5,228 bases of DNA from an uncultured Sulfurovum sp. (GCA_902727905.1 CACVAR010000219.1:1-5228); one strand, 5' to 3'. Positions 1 to 5,108 are shown, counted from the stretch's first letter. Program-made: numbers and translations. Notes: a model not told the origin generated them from the sequence alone.

Positions 1-34
1 TGAACTTTATATTTTAAGGGTTTTTTTGCTTCAA

Positions 35-65
35 ACTTCAGCTCTTAATAAAGAGTTGAAAGTCT
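35..65 (-). pseudogene. Possible short remnant of a phosphotransferase gene tail
   Basis: A 21-base core at 45-65 matches 19 of 21 bases of the intact phosphotransferase gene at 3705-3725, in the same orientation. The match weakens over the surrounding 30 or so bases. On the minus strand it reads DFQLFIKS and then a stop, against DFQRFIKG in the intact protein (residues 289-296). The flanking sequence does not align convincingly, so this may be a heavily decayed third copy of the tail or a chance match in AT-rich DNA. Nothing else was recognised between 1 and 120. Confidence 0.3.
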
Positions 66-120
66 AACGATAACATTCTCATTTGACTTTTTTGATGGGT
101 TGTGATTAGCTAACCAAATT

Positions 121-329
121 TCACTTCATCATGCCGTCATCTAAAGTCGCTTCCATCGTTTTGTATTCATCAAAATCTTTGGTCATTGTTTTATCAATGG
201 CACTGTGTAGTCTGCTTTTTTACTAGAAAGGGAGACAGGTTGTGTTAAAAATGCTTCTATAGCTTCTTTGTCATCTTTATGACTTTCTACTATCCATGCA
301 TTCTGAAGACATTCAGGTGTATTTTCTCT
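121..329 (-). pseudogene. Decayed minus-strand gene fragment, frameshifted, function unknown
   Basis: Two minus-strand open stretches in different frames join into one protein-like sequence. The upstream part (329 down to 183) begins RENTPECLQNAWIVESHKDD, continues through AFLTQPVSLSSKK, and then meets a stop at 183-185. The downstream part (219 down to 121) reads LHSAIDKTMTKDFDEYKTM and ends EATLDDGMMK with a stop at 121-123. The composition is gene-like (acidic, lysine-rich, soluble), the two frames overlap at 183-219, and the upstream part has no start codon because an in-frame stop lies at 330-332. This suggests a truncated, frameshifted gene. I do not recognise the family. It could also be chance reading frame in an intergenic region. 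Confidence 0.45.
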
Positions 330-332
330 TTA

Positions 333-361
333 TTCAAAAAAACAAGTAGATGTAGTATAAT
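333..361 (+). promoter_or_regulatory. Putative promoter of the PemK/MazF-type module
   Basis: A perfect TATAAT lies at 356-361, about 30 nt before the antitoxin ATG. TTCAAA at 333-338, 17 nt upstream, is a weak -35 candidate, in keeping with the poorly conserved -35 boxes of Campylobacterota. A Shine-Dalgarno GAGAGGA at 375-381 serves the ATG at 391. No clear palindromic operator was found here, unlike the other two TA modules. Confidence 0.5.
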
Positions 362-390
362 AATAAAAACCAAAGAGAGGAACAAAACAG

Positions 391-630
391 ATGTATTCAA
401 TTAAATTAGATGTGAACCCTTTAATATATGAGCATATTATGTTTTTTTTAAAAAATCTTCCAAAAAATATGATAAGTATTGATATAGAAAAAAGAAAATC
501 GGAAAATAAAATAGATAATCTCTCTACTCATGAGGATGAACTAGGTCACTTTCAGGAGCTTTCAAATATTCCACTAGAAAAAATTTGGAACAACAAAGAA
601 GATGAAGTCTATGATAAATTCCTTAAATAA
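391..630 (+). CDS. Antitoxin of a PemK/MazF-type TA module
   Basis: This small acidic protein of 79 aa most likely neutralises the toxin encoded directly downstream and represses the operon. Residues 1-33 (beginning MYSIKLDVNPLIYEHIMFFL) form a short strand-helix unit of the kind found at the N-terminus of small antitoxins paired with PemK-like toxins. Residues 34-55 look charged and flexible. The C-terminus (about 60-78, IPLEKIWNNKEDEVYDKFL) has the acidic, aromatic 'LEKIW...EDEVYD' signature that usually wraps around a MazF-like toxin. The ATG has a good ribosome site (375-381). The gene overlaps the toxin gene by 20-29 nt, indicating coupled translation. The assignment rests on size, signature and position. 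The exact DNA-binding fold cannot be settled by eye. Confidence 0.8.
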   Translation: MYSIKLDVNPLIYEHIMFFLKNLPKNMISIDIEKRKSENKIDNLSTHEDELGHFQELSNIPLEKIWNNKEDEVYDKFLK

Positions 631-949
631 ATATGATGTGGTTGTTGTTAAATTTCCCTTTGCAAGTAGTCTAAAATACAAAGCTAGACCAGCAGTGATT
701 ATATCAACTGAGTACTACAATAAAAATAGTAGAGGAACTTACCTTATTTTAGCTATCTCCAGTCAAGTTGAAAGTAGATTAGAGATAGAGAAAGAGATAA
801 CTTTTTGGAATGAAGCTAATCTTTTGAAGCCATCTATTTTTAAATCTTCCATTGCTACTGTTGAGAGGGATTTTATAATACATAGATTAGGTTCTTTAGC
901 AGAACAGGATATTGAAAAGTTGGATAAATTTTTGGATGATATTATCTAA
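602..949 (+). CDS. PemK/MazF-family toxin (mRNA interferase)
   Basis: This is a type II TA toxin of 115 aa, a normal family length. The hallmark N-terminal strands are YDVVVVKFPF (residues 11-20), then KARPAVIIS (27-35), where Arg29 is the usual catalytic arginine. The strand LILAISSQ (48-55) stands where the family has its Thr/Ser active-site position. The C-terminal part LKPSIFKSSIATVERDFII (75-93) followed by HRLG matches the typical ending of the fold. By family knowledge such proteins are ribosome-independent, sequence-specific endoribonucleases. Met1 at 602 and Met4 at 611 are both possible starts. The AAAGAAG just before 602 sits too close to serve it, so 611 (after GATGAAG) may be the real one. 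Either start lies inside the antitoxin gene in the +1 frame. Confidence 0.9.
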   Translation: MKSMINSLNKYDVVVVKFPFASSLKYKARPAVIISTEYYNKNSRGTYLILAISSQVESRLEIEKEITFWNEANLLKPSIFKSSIATVERDFIIHRLGSLAEQDIEKLDKFLDDII

Positions 950-1049
950 TCACTCCTACGGTTACGTTCATCTACACCGTCAACCTCTACTACCTGTTTT
1001 AAGTCTGAAGTTATTGTAGACTTATATAGGAGTCAGGTGAACGAAATCA
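950..1049 (+). repeat. Diverged intergenic repeat, copy A
   Basis: The non-coding stretch immediately after the toxin stop resembles copy B at 1961-2041. The clearest part is 1024-1049, which matches 1961-1986 in 24 of 26 bases (it begins ATATAGGAGTCAGGTGAACG). Just before it, about 976-1022 is a looser match to about 2000-2041, including an exact shared TTATTGTAGA at 1011-1020 and 2029-2038. The order of the two blocks is reversed relative to copy B, as expected if 950-1022 is the end of one unit and 1024 onward is the start of a second, tandem unit. No terminator hairpin with a T-run was seen here. Confidence 0.6.
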
Positions 1050-1121
1050 TCTTCCTTAACATTAGCATATAAAAACAGTGTTCATATTTTTCAAATATAT
1101 TTATCTATTTTTAAAGCTTAC

Positions 1122-1142
1122 TGTATATAATATAAATATACA
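1122..1142 (+). promoter_or_regulatory. BrnTA promoter and palindromic operator
   Basis: A perfect inverted repeat, TGTATAT - 7 nt - ATATACA, lies 11 nt before the brnT start. A consensus -10 box TATAAT (1126-1131) is embedded in it. A repressor bound here would block RNA polymerase directly. This fits the known autoregulation of brnTA operons by the BrnA ribbon-helix-helix protein, alone or with BrnT. The -35 region is not recognisable. A Shine-Dalgarno AAAGG at 1143-1147 follows. Confidence 0.65.
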
Positions 1143-1153
1143 AAAGGCAAGAT

Positions 1154-1477
1154 ATGGAATTTGACTGTTTAGATGCAGAAACATTAACTGGTTTTGACTG
1201 GGATGATGCTAATGTTTATAAAAATGAGAAAAAACATGGTTTAAACTATAAGCTCATTGAAGAGGTTTTCTTTAATGAGCCTTTGCTGATAGTTGAAGAT
1301 TTTCAGCATTCTGAAGATGAGTGCCGATGTGTTGCTTTTGGTAGAGACAATAAAAACAACAAAATCATGGTTGTATTTACCGTACGTGATAATTTGATAC
1401 GTGTTATTTCAGCAAGAGAAATGACAAAGAAGGAGAAGAACTTTTATGAGAACAACAAACAGAATCCCTACCTTTAA
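1154..1477 (+). CDS. brnT: BrnT-family toxin (DUF497)
   Basis: This 107-aa protein carries the full BrnT/COG2929 signature. It has a FDWDDAN...NEKKHGLNY block (residues 14-32) equivalent to the family's 'FEWDxxKxxxNxxKHG', a central strand with CRCVAFGRDNKNNKIMVVFT (58-76 approximately), and the C-terminal RVISAREMTKKEKNFYE (83-99), which matches the diagnostic 'RIISAR..T..E...Y'. BrnT adopts a RelE-like fold and acts as a ribonuclease that arrests translation; this is family knowledge and was not tested here. The start ATG has AAAGG 6 nt upstream. The N-terminal extension before FDW (13 aa) is slightly long for the family, but no better start exists. The gene overlaps brnA by 32 nt, and toxin before antitoxin is the normal brn order. 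Confidence 0.93.
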   Translation: MEFDCLDAETLTGFDWDDANVYKNEKKHGLNYKLIEEVFFNEPLLIVEDFQHSEDECRCVAFGRDNKNNKIMVVFTVRDNLIRVISAREMTKKEKNFYENNKQNPYL

Positions 1478-1715
1478 AGATGAAAATGAAGAACGAGAAT
1501 TTTGGGAAAATCATGATGCTACAGAGTATTTTGATACTTCAAAAGTAAAAACAGTACGTTTTCCCAATTTGAAAAAAACAACTAAAAGTATCTCTATTCG
1601 CCTACCTGTTGACATGCTCGATGAGTTAAAAGTGAGAGCTAACAGTATGGATGTACCTTATCAATCATTTATTAAAATGCTTTTACAAGAAGGTCTTATG
1701 ACTAAGAAAGTATAG
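1446..1715 (+). CDS. brnA: BrnA antitoxin (ribbon-helix-helix)
   Basis: The partner antitoxin of BrnT, 89 aa. The N-terminal half holds the BrnA signature IPTFKDENEEREFWENHD (7-24) followed by ATEYFD, normally the toxin-contacting part. Residues 47-84 form the DNA-binding ribbon-helix-helix: strand KSISIRLP, helix VDMLDELKVRANSMD, then VPYQSFIKMLLQEG. The ATG at 1446 lies within the end of brnT in the +1 frame and has AGAAGGAG (1428-1435) about 10 nt upstream, inside brnT. Translation should therefore be coupled but with a strong site of its own, which favours excess antitoxin. It probably represses the operon through the 1122-1142 palindrome. Confidence 0.93.
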   Translation: MRTTNRIPTFKDENEEREFWENHDATEYFDTSKVKTVRFPNLKKTTKSISIRLPVDMLDELKVRANSMDVPYQSFIKMLLQEGLMTKKV

Positions 1716-1733
1716 GTTTGTTTCATTCCTATA
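1711..1733 (+). terminator. Weak hairpin at the end of brnA
   Basis: TATAGG (1711-1716, overlapping the brnA stop) can pair with CCTATA (1728-1733) across an 11-nt loop, followed by TTTGTTGG. The stem is only 6 bp, AT-rich and without a real T-run. It is a poor intrinsic terminator at best, noted because no better candidate lies between brnA and the convergent gene fragment. Confidence 0.2.
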
Positions 1734-1741
1734 TTTGTTGG

Positions 1742-1956
1742 TTATATCAAATCCCTCAAAACCCCTTCCATCAACCCCTCCGTATACCCATTAACCTTCC
1801 AATGATTCGGACTCCACACCCCTTAATAAAACGTTGAAAATCAGCCCATGCGACAGCAAACATGGGTCGCCATGCTTTTTCGACATCAGCACTGTCTAAC
1901 TCGGATGGATAATGTTTTAGAGCTTCATCCAATGCTTCAAAATAAGTGTCAAGCAC
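1742..1956 (-). pseudogene. Orphan 3' end of an aminoglycoside/choline-kinase-like phosphotransferase gene
   Basis: This is a headless second copy of the last ~75 codons of the phosphotransferase gene, matching 3631-3838. Reading from 1956 down it encodes VLDTYFEALDEALKHY, SELDSADVEKAWRPMFAVA and WADFQRFIKG, nearly identical to residues 251-296 of the intact protein. A 2-nt insertion near 1814-1822 (ACACCCC against AACCT) then breaks the frame. Beyond the shift the other frame continues as WSPNHWKVNGYTEG...GVLRDLI and ends in its own stop at 1742-1744, so the natural C-terminus is present. The end differs from the intact GVLNDIKHFKY. Homology stops abruptly at 1956, four bases before repeat copy B. 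Most differences are synonymous, meaning the ancestor was a functional relative. An open frame from a TTG at 1983 runs through it, but it is not a plausible gene. Confidence 0.88.
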
Positions 1957-1960
1957 TAAA

Positions 1961-2041
1961 ATATAGGAGTTAGGTGAACGCAATCACGCACTGCACTATG
2001 ACCTTAACTCTCCTACCTCTTTCTAAAATTATTGTAGATTT
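1961..2041 (+). repeat. Diverged intergenic repeat, copy B, with imperfect palindrome
   Basis: The block starting ATATAGGAGTTAGGTGAACG matches 1024-1049 in copy A (24/26), and its right end (about 2000-2041, with TTATTGTAGA at 2029-2038) matches the left half of copy A. Within it, TAGGAGTTAGGT (1964-1975) pairs with ACCTTAACTCTCCTA (2001-2015) as an imperfect hairpin with 3 unpaired bases and a 25-nt loop. It abuts the break point of the truncated phosphotransferase fragment. The following 2042-2118 holds nothing I recognise. Confidence 0.6.
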
Positions 2042-2118
2042 GGTAGTCTTATCTCCAGTATTTTGAGCCAGTTTGACCAAACCTATTAAGTACTCTATGT
2101 GTATTTTAGTAAAGTTAC

Positions 2119-2166
2119 TTATCATTTATAAAAATTCTAGCTATAATGATAAATATAATTATCATT
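2119..2166 (+). promoter_or_regulatory. HipAB promoter with three operator half-sites
   Basis: An exact 8-bp inverted repeat, AATGATAA (2145-2152) and TTATCATT (2159-2166), is separated by 6 nt. A third exact half-site, TTATCATT, sits at 2119-2126 and forms a second, wider inverted pair with 2145-2152. A consensus -10 TATAAT at 2142-2147 overlaps the middle half-site, and TTATCA at 2119-2124 lies exactly 17 nt upstream as a partial -35. A repressor on these sites would cover both promoter elements. HipB is the natural candidate, although the sequence differs from the E. coli TATCC-N8-GGATA operator. GGAG at 2170-2173 is the ribosome site for hipA. Confidence 0.7.
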
Positions 2167-2182
2167 ATTGGAGATTTAACAT

Positions 2183-3397
2183 ATGAATGTAATTAGTATA
2201 GGCGTAGATAATAACAAAATAGGTGAACTCTTTTATGATGAAAAAAATAGAGAGTATGGCTTTAATTACACTAAAGATCTTACGCCTATATCGTTAACCA
2301 TGCCTTATCAAAAAAAATCTTATGTAAATCGTTTTGCTTTGCATCCTATCTTTGAGATGAATATGCCTGAAGGCTATTTGTTTGAAATCTTTAAAAACTT
2401 TTTGAGTAAAGAGTATGGCTACATGAATGACTTTTTAGTTTTGTCCTATTTAGCTCCAAATATTGAGGGTCGATTAACTTTTCAAAGTGAATTTAAAAAG
2501 AAACTTTTTACAGAGATGAATATTAATGAGATTTTAGAAAATGATAGTGATGATACTTTTTTAAAACTCCTTCATACTTTTTTAGATAAAAATGCCATTT
2601 CAGGTGTACAGCCTAAAACTTTAGCTCTTATAAAAGATAAAGAGACACTATTAACCAAAGAATATATTGTTAAAACATGGGGTGATGAGTATCCCTATTT
2701 GGCTGAGAATGAGTACTTTTGTATGAAAACCGTAGAGAAAGCAGGAGTAAAAATTCCAAAGATACAACTCTCTAAAAATGCAAAATTTCTTTTGGTGGAA
2801 AAGTTTAACTACTCAAAAGAAAAAGATGAGTTTTTAGGTTTTGAAGAGATGTTAGTACTACTTGGAAAAAACAGAGAAAAGAAATATTCAGGAAGTTATG
2901 AACAGATAGCTAAAGTTATTTACAGTGTTACGACTGACAAAGTAAACTCAATGGCTCAATTTTATAAAACTGTTGTCATGAACTACTTACTTAAAAATGG
3001 AGATGCACATTTAAAAAACTTTGGGATTTTGTATACAAATGACTTTAAAGAGATATCTTATTCACCTGCCTATGACATTGTCAATACCGTAGCATATGTA
3101 CACAGAGACAAACCAGCACTTACTATGTTTGGTAAAAAGGTATGGTGGGGGAAAGAAGAACTTATAAGATTTGGAATAGACCATTGTTTCTTATCTGAAG
3201 GTAAAGCAAAAATCTTTTATTTAGAGTCAAAAAAAGCTTTACAAGAGATGATTTTAGAGCTTGAAGTTTATATTGAAAATAATCCAAAGTTTAAAACTAT
3301 TGGTATGCGTATGCTAAATACTTGGAACTTATCATTAAACGAAAAAACCTATAAGGAGATGCCACTTGAAACTATTCGACATTGGAAAAAGAGTTAA
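2183..3397 (+). CDS. hipA: HipA-family serine/threonine kinase toxin
   Basis: A full-length HipA-like protein of 404 aa (E. coli HipA is 440). Residues 1-100 form the HipA N-terminal subdomain, with SLTMPYQKKSY (37-47) and the conserved 'MPEGYLFE' (61-68). The kinase core shows GVQPKTLAL (141-149), the family's nucleotide-loop motif; EEMLVLLGKN...SGSYEQI (221-242); the catalytic loop NGDAHLKNF (272-280) with Asp274 as expected base; and SPAYDIVNT (294-302), whose Asp298 is the metal-binding DFG equivalent. All key residues are present, so it should be active. Studied relatives phosphorylate aminoacyl-tRNA synthetases (GltX for E. coli HipA, TrpS for HipT); the target here is unknown. The loop before GVQPK reads AIS, where many relatives have SIS, so one of two possible regulatory autophosphorylation serines is absent. 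Unlike E. coli hipBA, the toxin gene comes first. It overlaps hipB by 32 nt. Confidence 0.93.
   Translation: MNVISIGVDNNKIGELFYDEKNREYGFNYTKDLTPISLTMPYQKKSYVNRFALHPIFEMNMPEGYLFEIFKNFLSKEYGYMNDFLVLSYLAPNIEGRLTFQSEFKKKLFTEMNINEILENDSDDTFLKLLHTFLDKNAISGVQPKTLALIKDKETLLTKEYIVKTWGDEYPYLAENEYFCMKTVEKAGVKIPKIQLSKNAKFLLVEKFNYSKEKDEFLGFEEMLVLLGKNREKKYSGSYEQIAKVIYSVTTDKVNSMAQFYKTVVMNYLLKNGDAHLKNFGILYTNDFKEISYSPAYDIVNTVAYVHRDKPALTMFGKKVWWGKEELIRFGIDHCFLSEGKAKIFYLESKKALQEMILELEVYIENNPKFKTIGMRMLNTWNLSLNEKTYKEMPLETIRHWKKS
3352..3358 (+). promoter_or_regulatory. Shine-Dalgarno site fixing the hipB TTG start
   Basis: TAAGGAG lies inside the end of hipA, 7 nt before the TTG at 3366. No ATG or GTG in the hipB frame is placed better. 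An ATG at 3359 belongs to a different frame and is too close. The site supports hipB being translated from TTG, independently of hipA termination. Confidence 0.65.
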
Positions 3398-3617
3398 AGA
3401 GCTGAGAAAAGAGCAAAACATAACCCAAGAAGAACTGGCAAAAAAAGCAGGGATATCAAGGGTAACACTTGGAAAGCTAGAACGAGGTCAAATGGGGGCT
3501 GTTTCCATTAGAACTTTAGATGTTATTTTACATAGTTTAAATCATGAACTCTCAATTTCCGAGTCTTTAGATGGCTTTGGTATTCCGACTTTAGACGAGA
3601 TGAATGAGCGAGATTAA
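3366..3617 (+). CDS. hipB: HipB-like HTH antitoxin/repressor
   Basis: This 83-aa protein consists mainly of a Cro/C1-type (XRE, HTH_3) domain, residues about 7-60: GKRVKELRKEQNITQEELAK, then KAGISRVTLGKLERGQ as the second and recognition helices, then SIRTLDVILHSL. The tail ISESLDGFGIPTLDEMNERD is a short flexible end typical of HipB-type antitoxins. Its role is to bind HipA and repress the operon, probably at 2119-2166. It starts with TTG inside hipA in the +1 frame and has a strong Shine-Dalgarno site. Its stop (3615-3617) overlaps the stop of the convergent phosphotransferase gene within the palindrome TTAA, so no intergenic space or terminator separates the two. Confidence 0.9.
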   Translation: MKLFDIGKRVKELRKEQNITQEELAKKAGISRVTLGKLERGQMGAVSIRTLDVILHSLNHELSISESLDGFGIPTLDEMNERD

Positions 3618-4588
3618 TATTTAAAGTGTTTTATATCATTTAAAACCCCTTCCCTCACCCCCTCACTATACCCATTAACCTTCCAATGATTTGGACTCCA
3701 ACCTTTAATAAATCGTTGAAAGTCTGCCCATGCTACAGCAAACATGGGTCGCCATGCTTTTTCAACATCAGCACTGTCTAACTCGGGTTGATAATGTTTT
3801 AGTGCTTCATCCAATGCTAGAAAATAAGTGTCAAGTACCCATACTTCCATCTGTTCACAATCTTTAGGGTCAACACTGCTACTCATAAACAGTGCCACAT
3901 CTTTCATGCCACAGCCATGACCTACGTATTGAAAATCCAATCCAGCACAGTGGGTTCCTTCTGCATTAAAACAAAAGTTTGCTAACTTGGCATCACCATG
4001 AACAATGGTTTGGTACTTGTTTTGCTCCAACACATTGTCTATCTCTTTAGCGTACTTTTTTAACTCTTTATCTTCCAAGGCTTCCAACTCATCTGGACGC
4101 GTACTGATGTGCCAGTAGGTTCCATGCTCCCAAATAAGTTCACTTCTTTTACCCATGTGCTGTGCATGAAAATTCGCCAACCAATGAAGCACAGCTTTTA
4201 GGTGTTTTTTGTCAGCTTTTTCAACAACACTTGGAAAGCCTGAAGTGGCTAAATCCTCCATCACAATCAACCATTCATTTTCTCTTTGAAAGCATTTTAA
4301 ACCTTGAGGCATTCGGCAACGTTCACTGATGCTTTGGCTAAAGTTCTCATACCAATTGACCTCTACTTGATAAGAATGGAGTTTACGTTGATGGGAAAAA
4401 TTGGTATTCCAGCCACGGGGATGCTCGGAAGTTTTGGGAAGTTGCACATGTTTAACAATGATGCTTTGTTTAGAAAAATGCAAACGCACCAACTCACCGT
4501 AACCACTCCATAAAGACTGAATAAGCTCTACTGAAACGAGCGTTCCTAAGTTCAGTTCTTTCCCAATGTTTTCATATAAAGGATTCAT
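3614..4588 (-). CDS. APH/choline-kinase-like small-molecule phosphotransferase
   Basis: A 324-aa protein kinase-like enzyme of the aminoglycoside phosphotransferase/ecdysteroid-kinase-like superfamily. Visible motifs are a small nucleotide-loop region SLWSGYGELVRL (25-36); the ATP-contacting Lys46 in IIVKHV; the hinge VMEDL (109-113); the Brenner catalytic motif IVHGDAKLANF (195-205, catalytic Asp199, Asn204); and the metal-binding LDFQYVGHGCGMKDVA (217-232, Asp218). The C-terminal WADFQRFIKGWSPNHWKVN (287-305) is the substrate-side helix region. It probably phosphorylates a hydroxyl on a small molecule in the cytoplasm. The substrate is not deducible, and resistance should not be assumed. 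The ATG has AAGGAGT 5 nt upstream. It follows marR by 30 nt, suggesting one operon under MarR control. Its GC content is visibly higher than that of the TA genes. Its 3' end is duplicated at 1742-1956. Confidence 0.85.
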   Translation of the reverse strand: MNPLYENIGKELNLGTLVSVELIQSLWSGYGELVRLHFSKQSIIVKHVQLPKTSEHPRGWNTNFSHQRKLHSYQVEVNWYENFSQSISERCRMPQGLKCFQRENEWLIVMEDLATSGFPSVVEKADKKHLKAVLHWLANFHAQHMGKRSELIWEHGTYWHISTRPDELEALEDKELKKYAKEIDNVLEQNKYQTIVHGDAKLANFCFNAEGTHCAGLDFQYVGHGCGMKDVALFMSSSVDPKDCEQMEVWVLDTYFLALDEALKHYQPELDSADVEKAWRPMFAVAWADFQRFIKGWSPNHWKVNGYSEGVREGVLNDIKHFKY

Positions 4589-4618
4589 CGTCTACTCCTT
4601 TTGTATCTTAGCATTTGA

Positions 4619-5044
4619 CTAAAGCTTAGACTCTATTTTCTGTAAAAGCCTAAAAAGTTCTTTACGCTCTTCTTCTTCAAGTATGGAAGCAATCTCTTCA
4701 TTATGTGTCGCGACAATGGGTAAGATCTTCATCAAAAGAGCTTGTCCTTCTTCGGTAATGTAGACAACTTGTTTTCTTTTGTCTTCATCGCTTCTTCGTT
4801 TGTTGATTAACTCTTTTTTGATCATACGATCCAACATGCGTGTGGTGGAAGGTTCATCAGCCAAGGTTGCTTCCGATATCTCTTTTTGCGACATGGTATT
4901 TTTAGACAACAAAAGTAACACCCCAAACTGATGTGACGAACTCAGCCCAAAGGCTTTAATCTCTTTTTCTAACCTCTTTCGCATGTTCAGATTAATGATG
5001 TGAAAGAGATGCCCTACCGATTCATTTAGTTTTATATTTTTCAT
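4619..5044 (-). CDS. MarR-family transcriptional regulator
   Basis: A winged-helix repressor of 141 aa, standard MarR length. Helices 1-2 (residues 5-32) begin the dimer region. The DNA-binding part has SSSHQFGVLLLL (35-46), SQKEISEATLADEPSTTRML (52-71) with the recognition helix, and RMIKKELINKRR (73-84). The wing SDEDKRKQVVYIT (85-97) carries the conserved Asp/Arg pattern, followed by EEGQALL. Residues 105-141 form the C-terminal dimer helices. It likely binds the two palindromes at 5072-5125, repressing itself, the phosphotransferase 30 nt downstream and the divergent lipoprotein gene. The effector is unknown; MarR proteins often sense phenolics or oxidants, but no redox-active cysteine is present here. 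No good Shine-Dalgarno precedes its ATG, so translation may be weak. Confidence 0.92.
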   Translation of the reverse strand: MKNIKLNESVGHLFHIINLNMRKRLEKEIKAFGLSSSHQFGVLLLLSKNTMSQKEISEATLADEPSTTRMLDRMIKKELINKRRSDEDKRKQVVYITEEGQALLMKILPIVATHNEEIASILEEEERKELFRLLQKIESKL

Positions 5045-5066
5045 GATTGTATTCTATAGTAAAAAA

Positions 5067-5072
5067 ATTATA
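5067..5072 (-). promoter_or_regulatory. Putative marR promoter -10 box
   Basis: On the minus strand this reads TATAAT, giving a leader of roughly 15 nt before the marR ATG. A second minus-strand TATAAT at 5104-5109 has TTTAAT (5127-5132) 17 nt upstream. The two -10 boxes each touch one of the two palindromic operators, so marR may have two repressible promoters. Confidence 0.45.
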
Positions 5073-5088
5073 CTTGTCTTAAGCAAGT
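5072..5088. promoter_or_regulatory. MarR operator 1 (17-nt palindrome)
   Basis: ACTTG-7 nt-CAAGT, an inverted repeat next to the marR -10 box. Its reverse complement matches operator 2 at 15 of 17 positions. Size, symmetry and placement between divergent genes fit MarR binding sites. Confidence 0.65.
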
Positions 5089-5108
5089 TTTTATTTTAAA
5101 GGCATTAT

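Noticed and set aside
1771..1983. Independent 70-aa minus-strand protein starting at TTG 1983
   Set aside because: It is the frame running through the truncated phosphotransferase tail. Its first codons come from the intergenic repeat and its last ones are out of frame.
1964..2015. Integron attC recombination site
   Set aside because: GTTAGGT and CTTAAC-like boxes with unpaired bases recall attC, but the boxes are in the order GTT...AAC instead of RYYYAAC...GTTRRRY, the right box does not fit the consensus, and no integrase is in view.
2070..2082. Short palindrome GTTTGACCAAAC as terminator or operator
   Set aside because: The arms are only 5 bp with a 2-nt loop, there is no T-run, and no gene ends or starts nearby.
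4304..4513. Plus-strand 69-aa open frame
   Set aside because: It lies wholly inside the phosphotransferase gene on the opposite strand and has no ribosome site or recognisable motif.
3614..4588. Aminoglycoside resistance enzyme
   Set aside because: The kinase motifs place it only in the broad superfamily. Nothing visible specifies an antibiotic substrate, and the C-terminal motif fits uncharacterised choline/ecdysteroid-kinase-like proteins.
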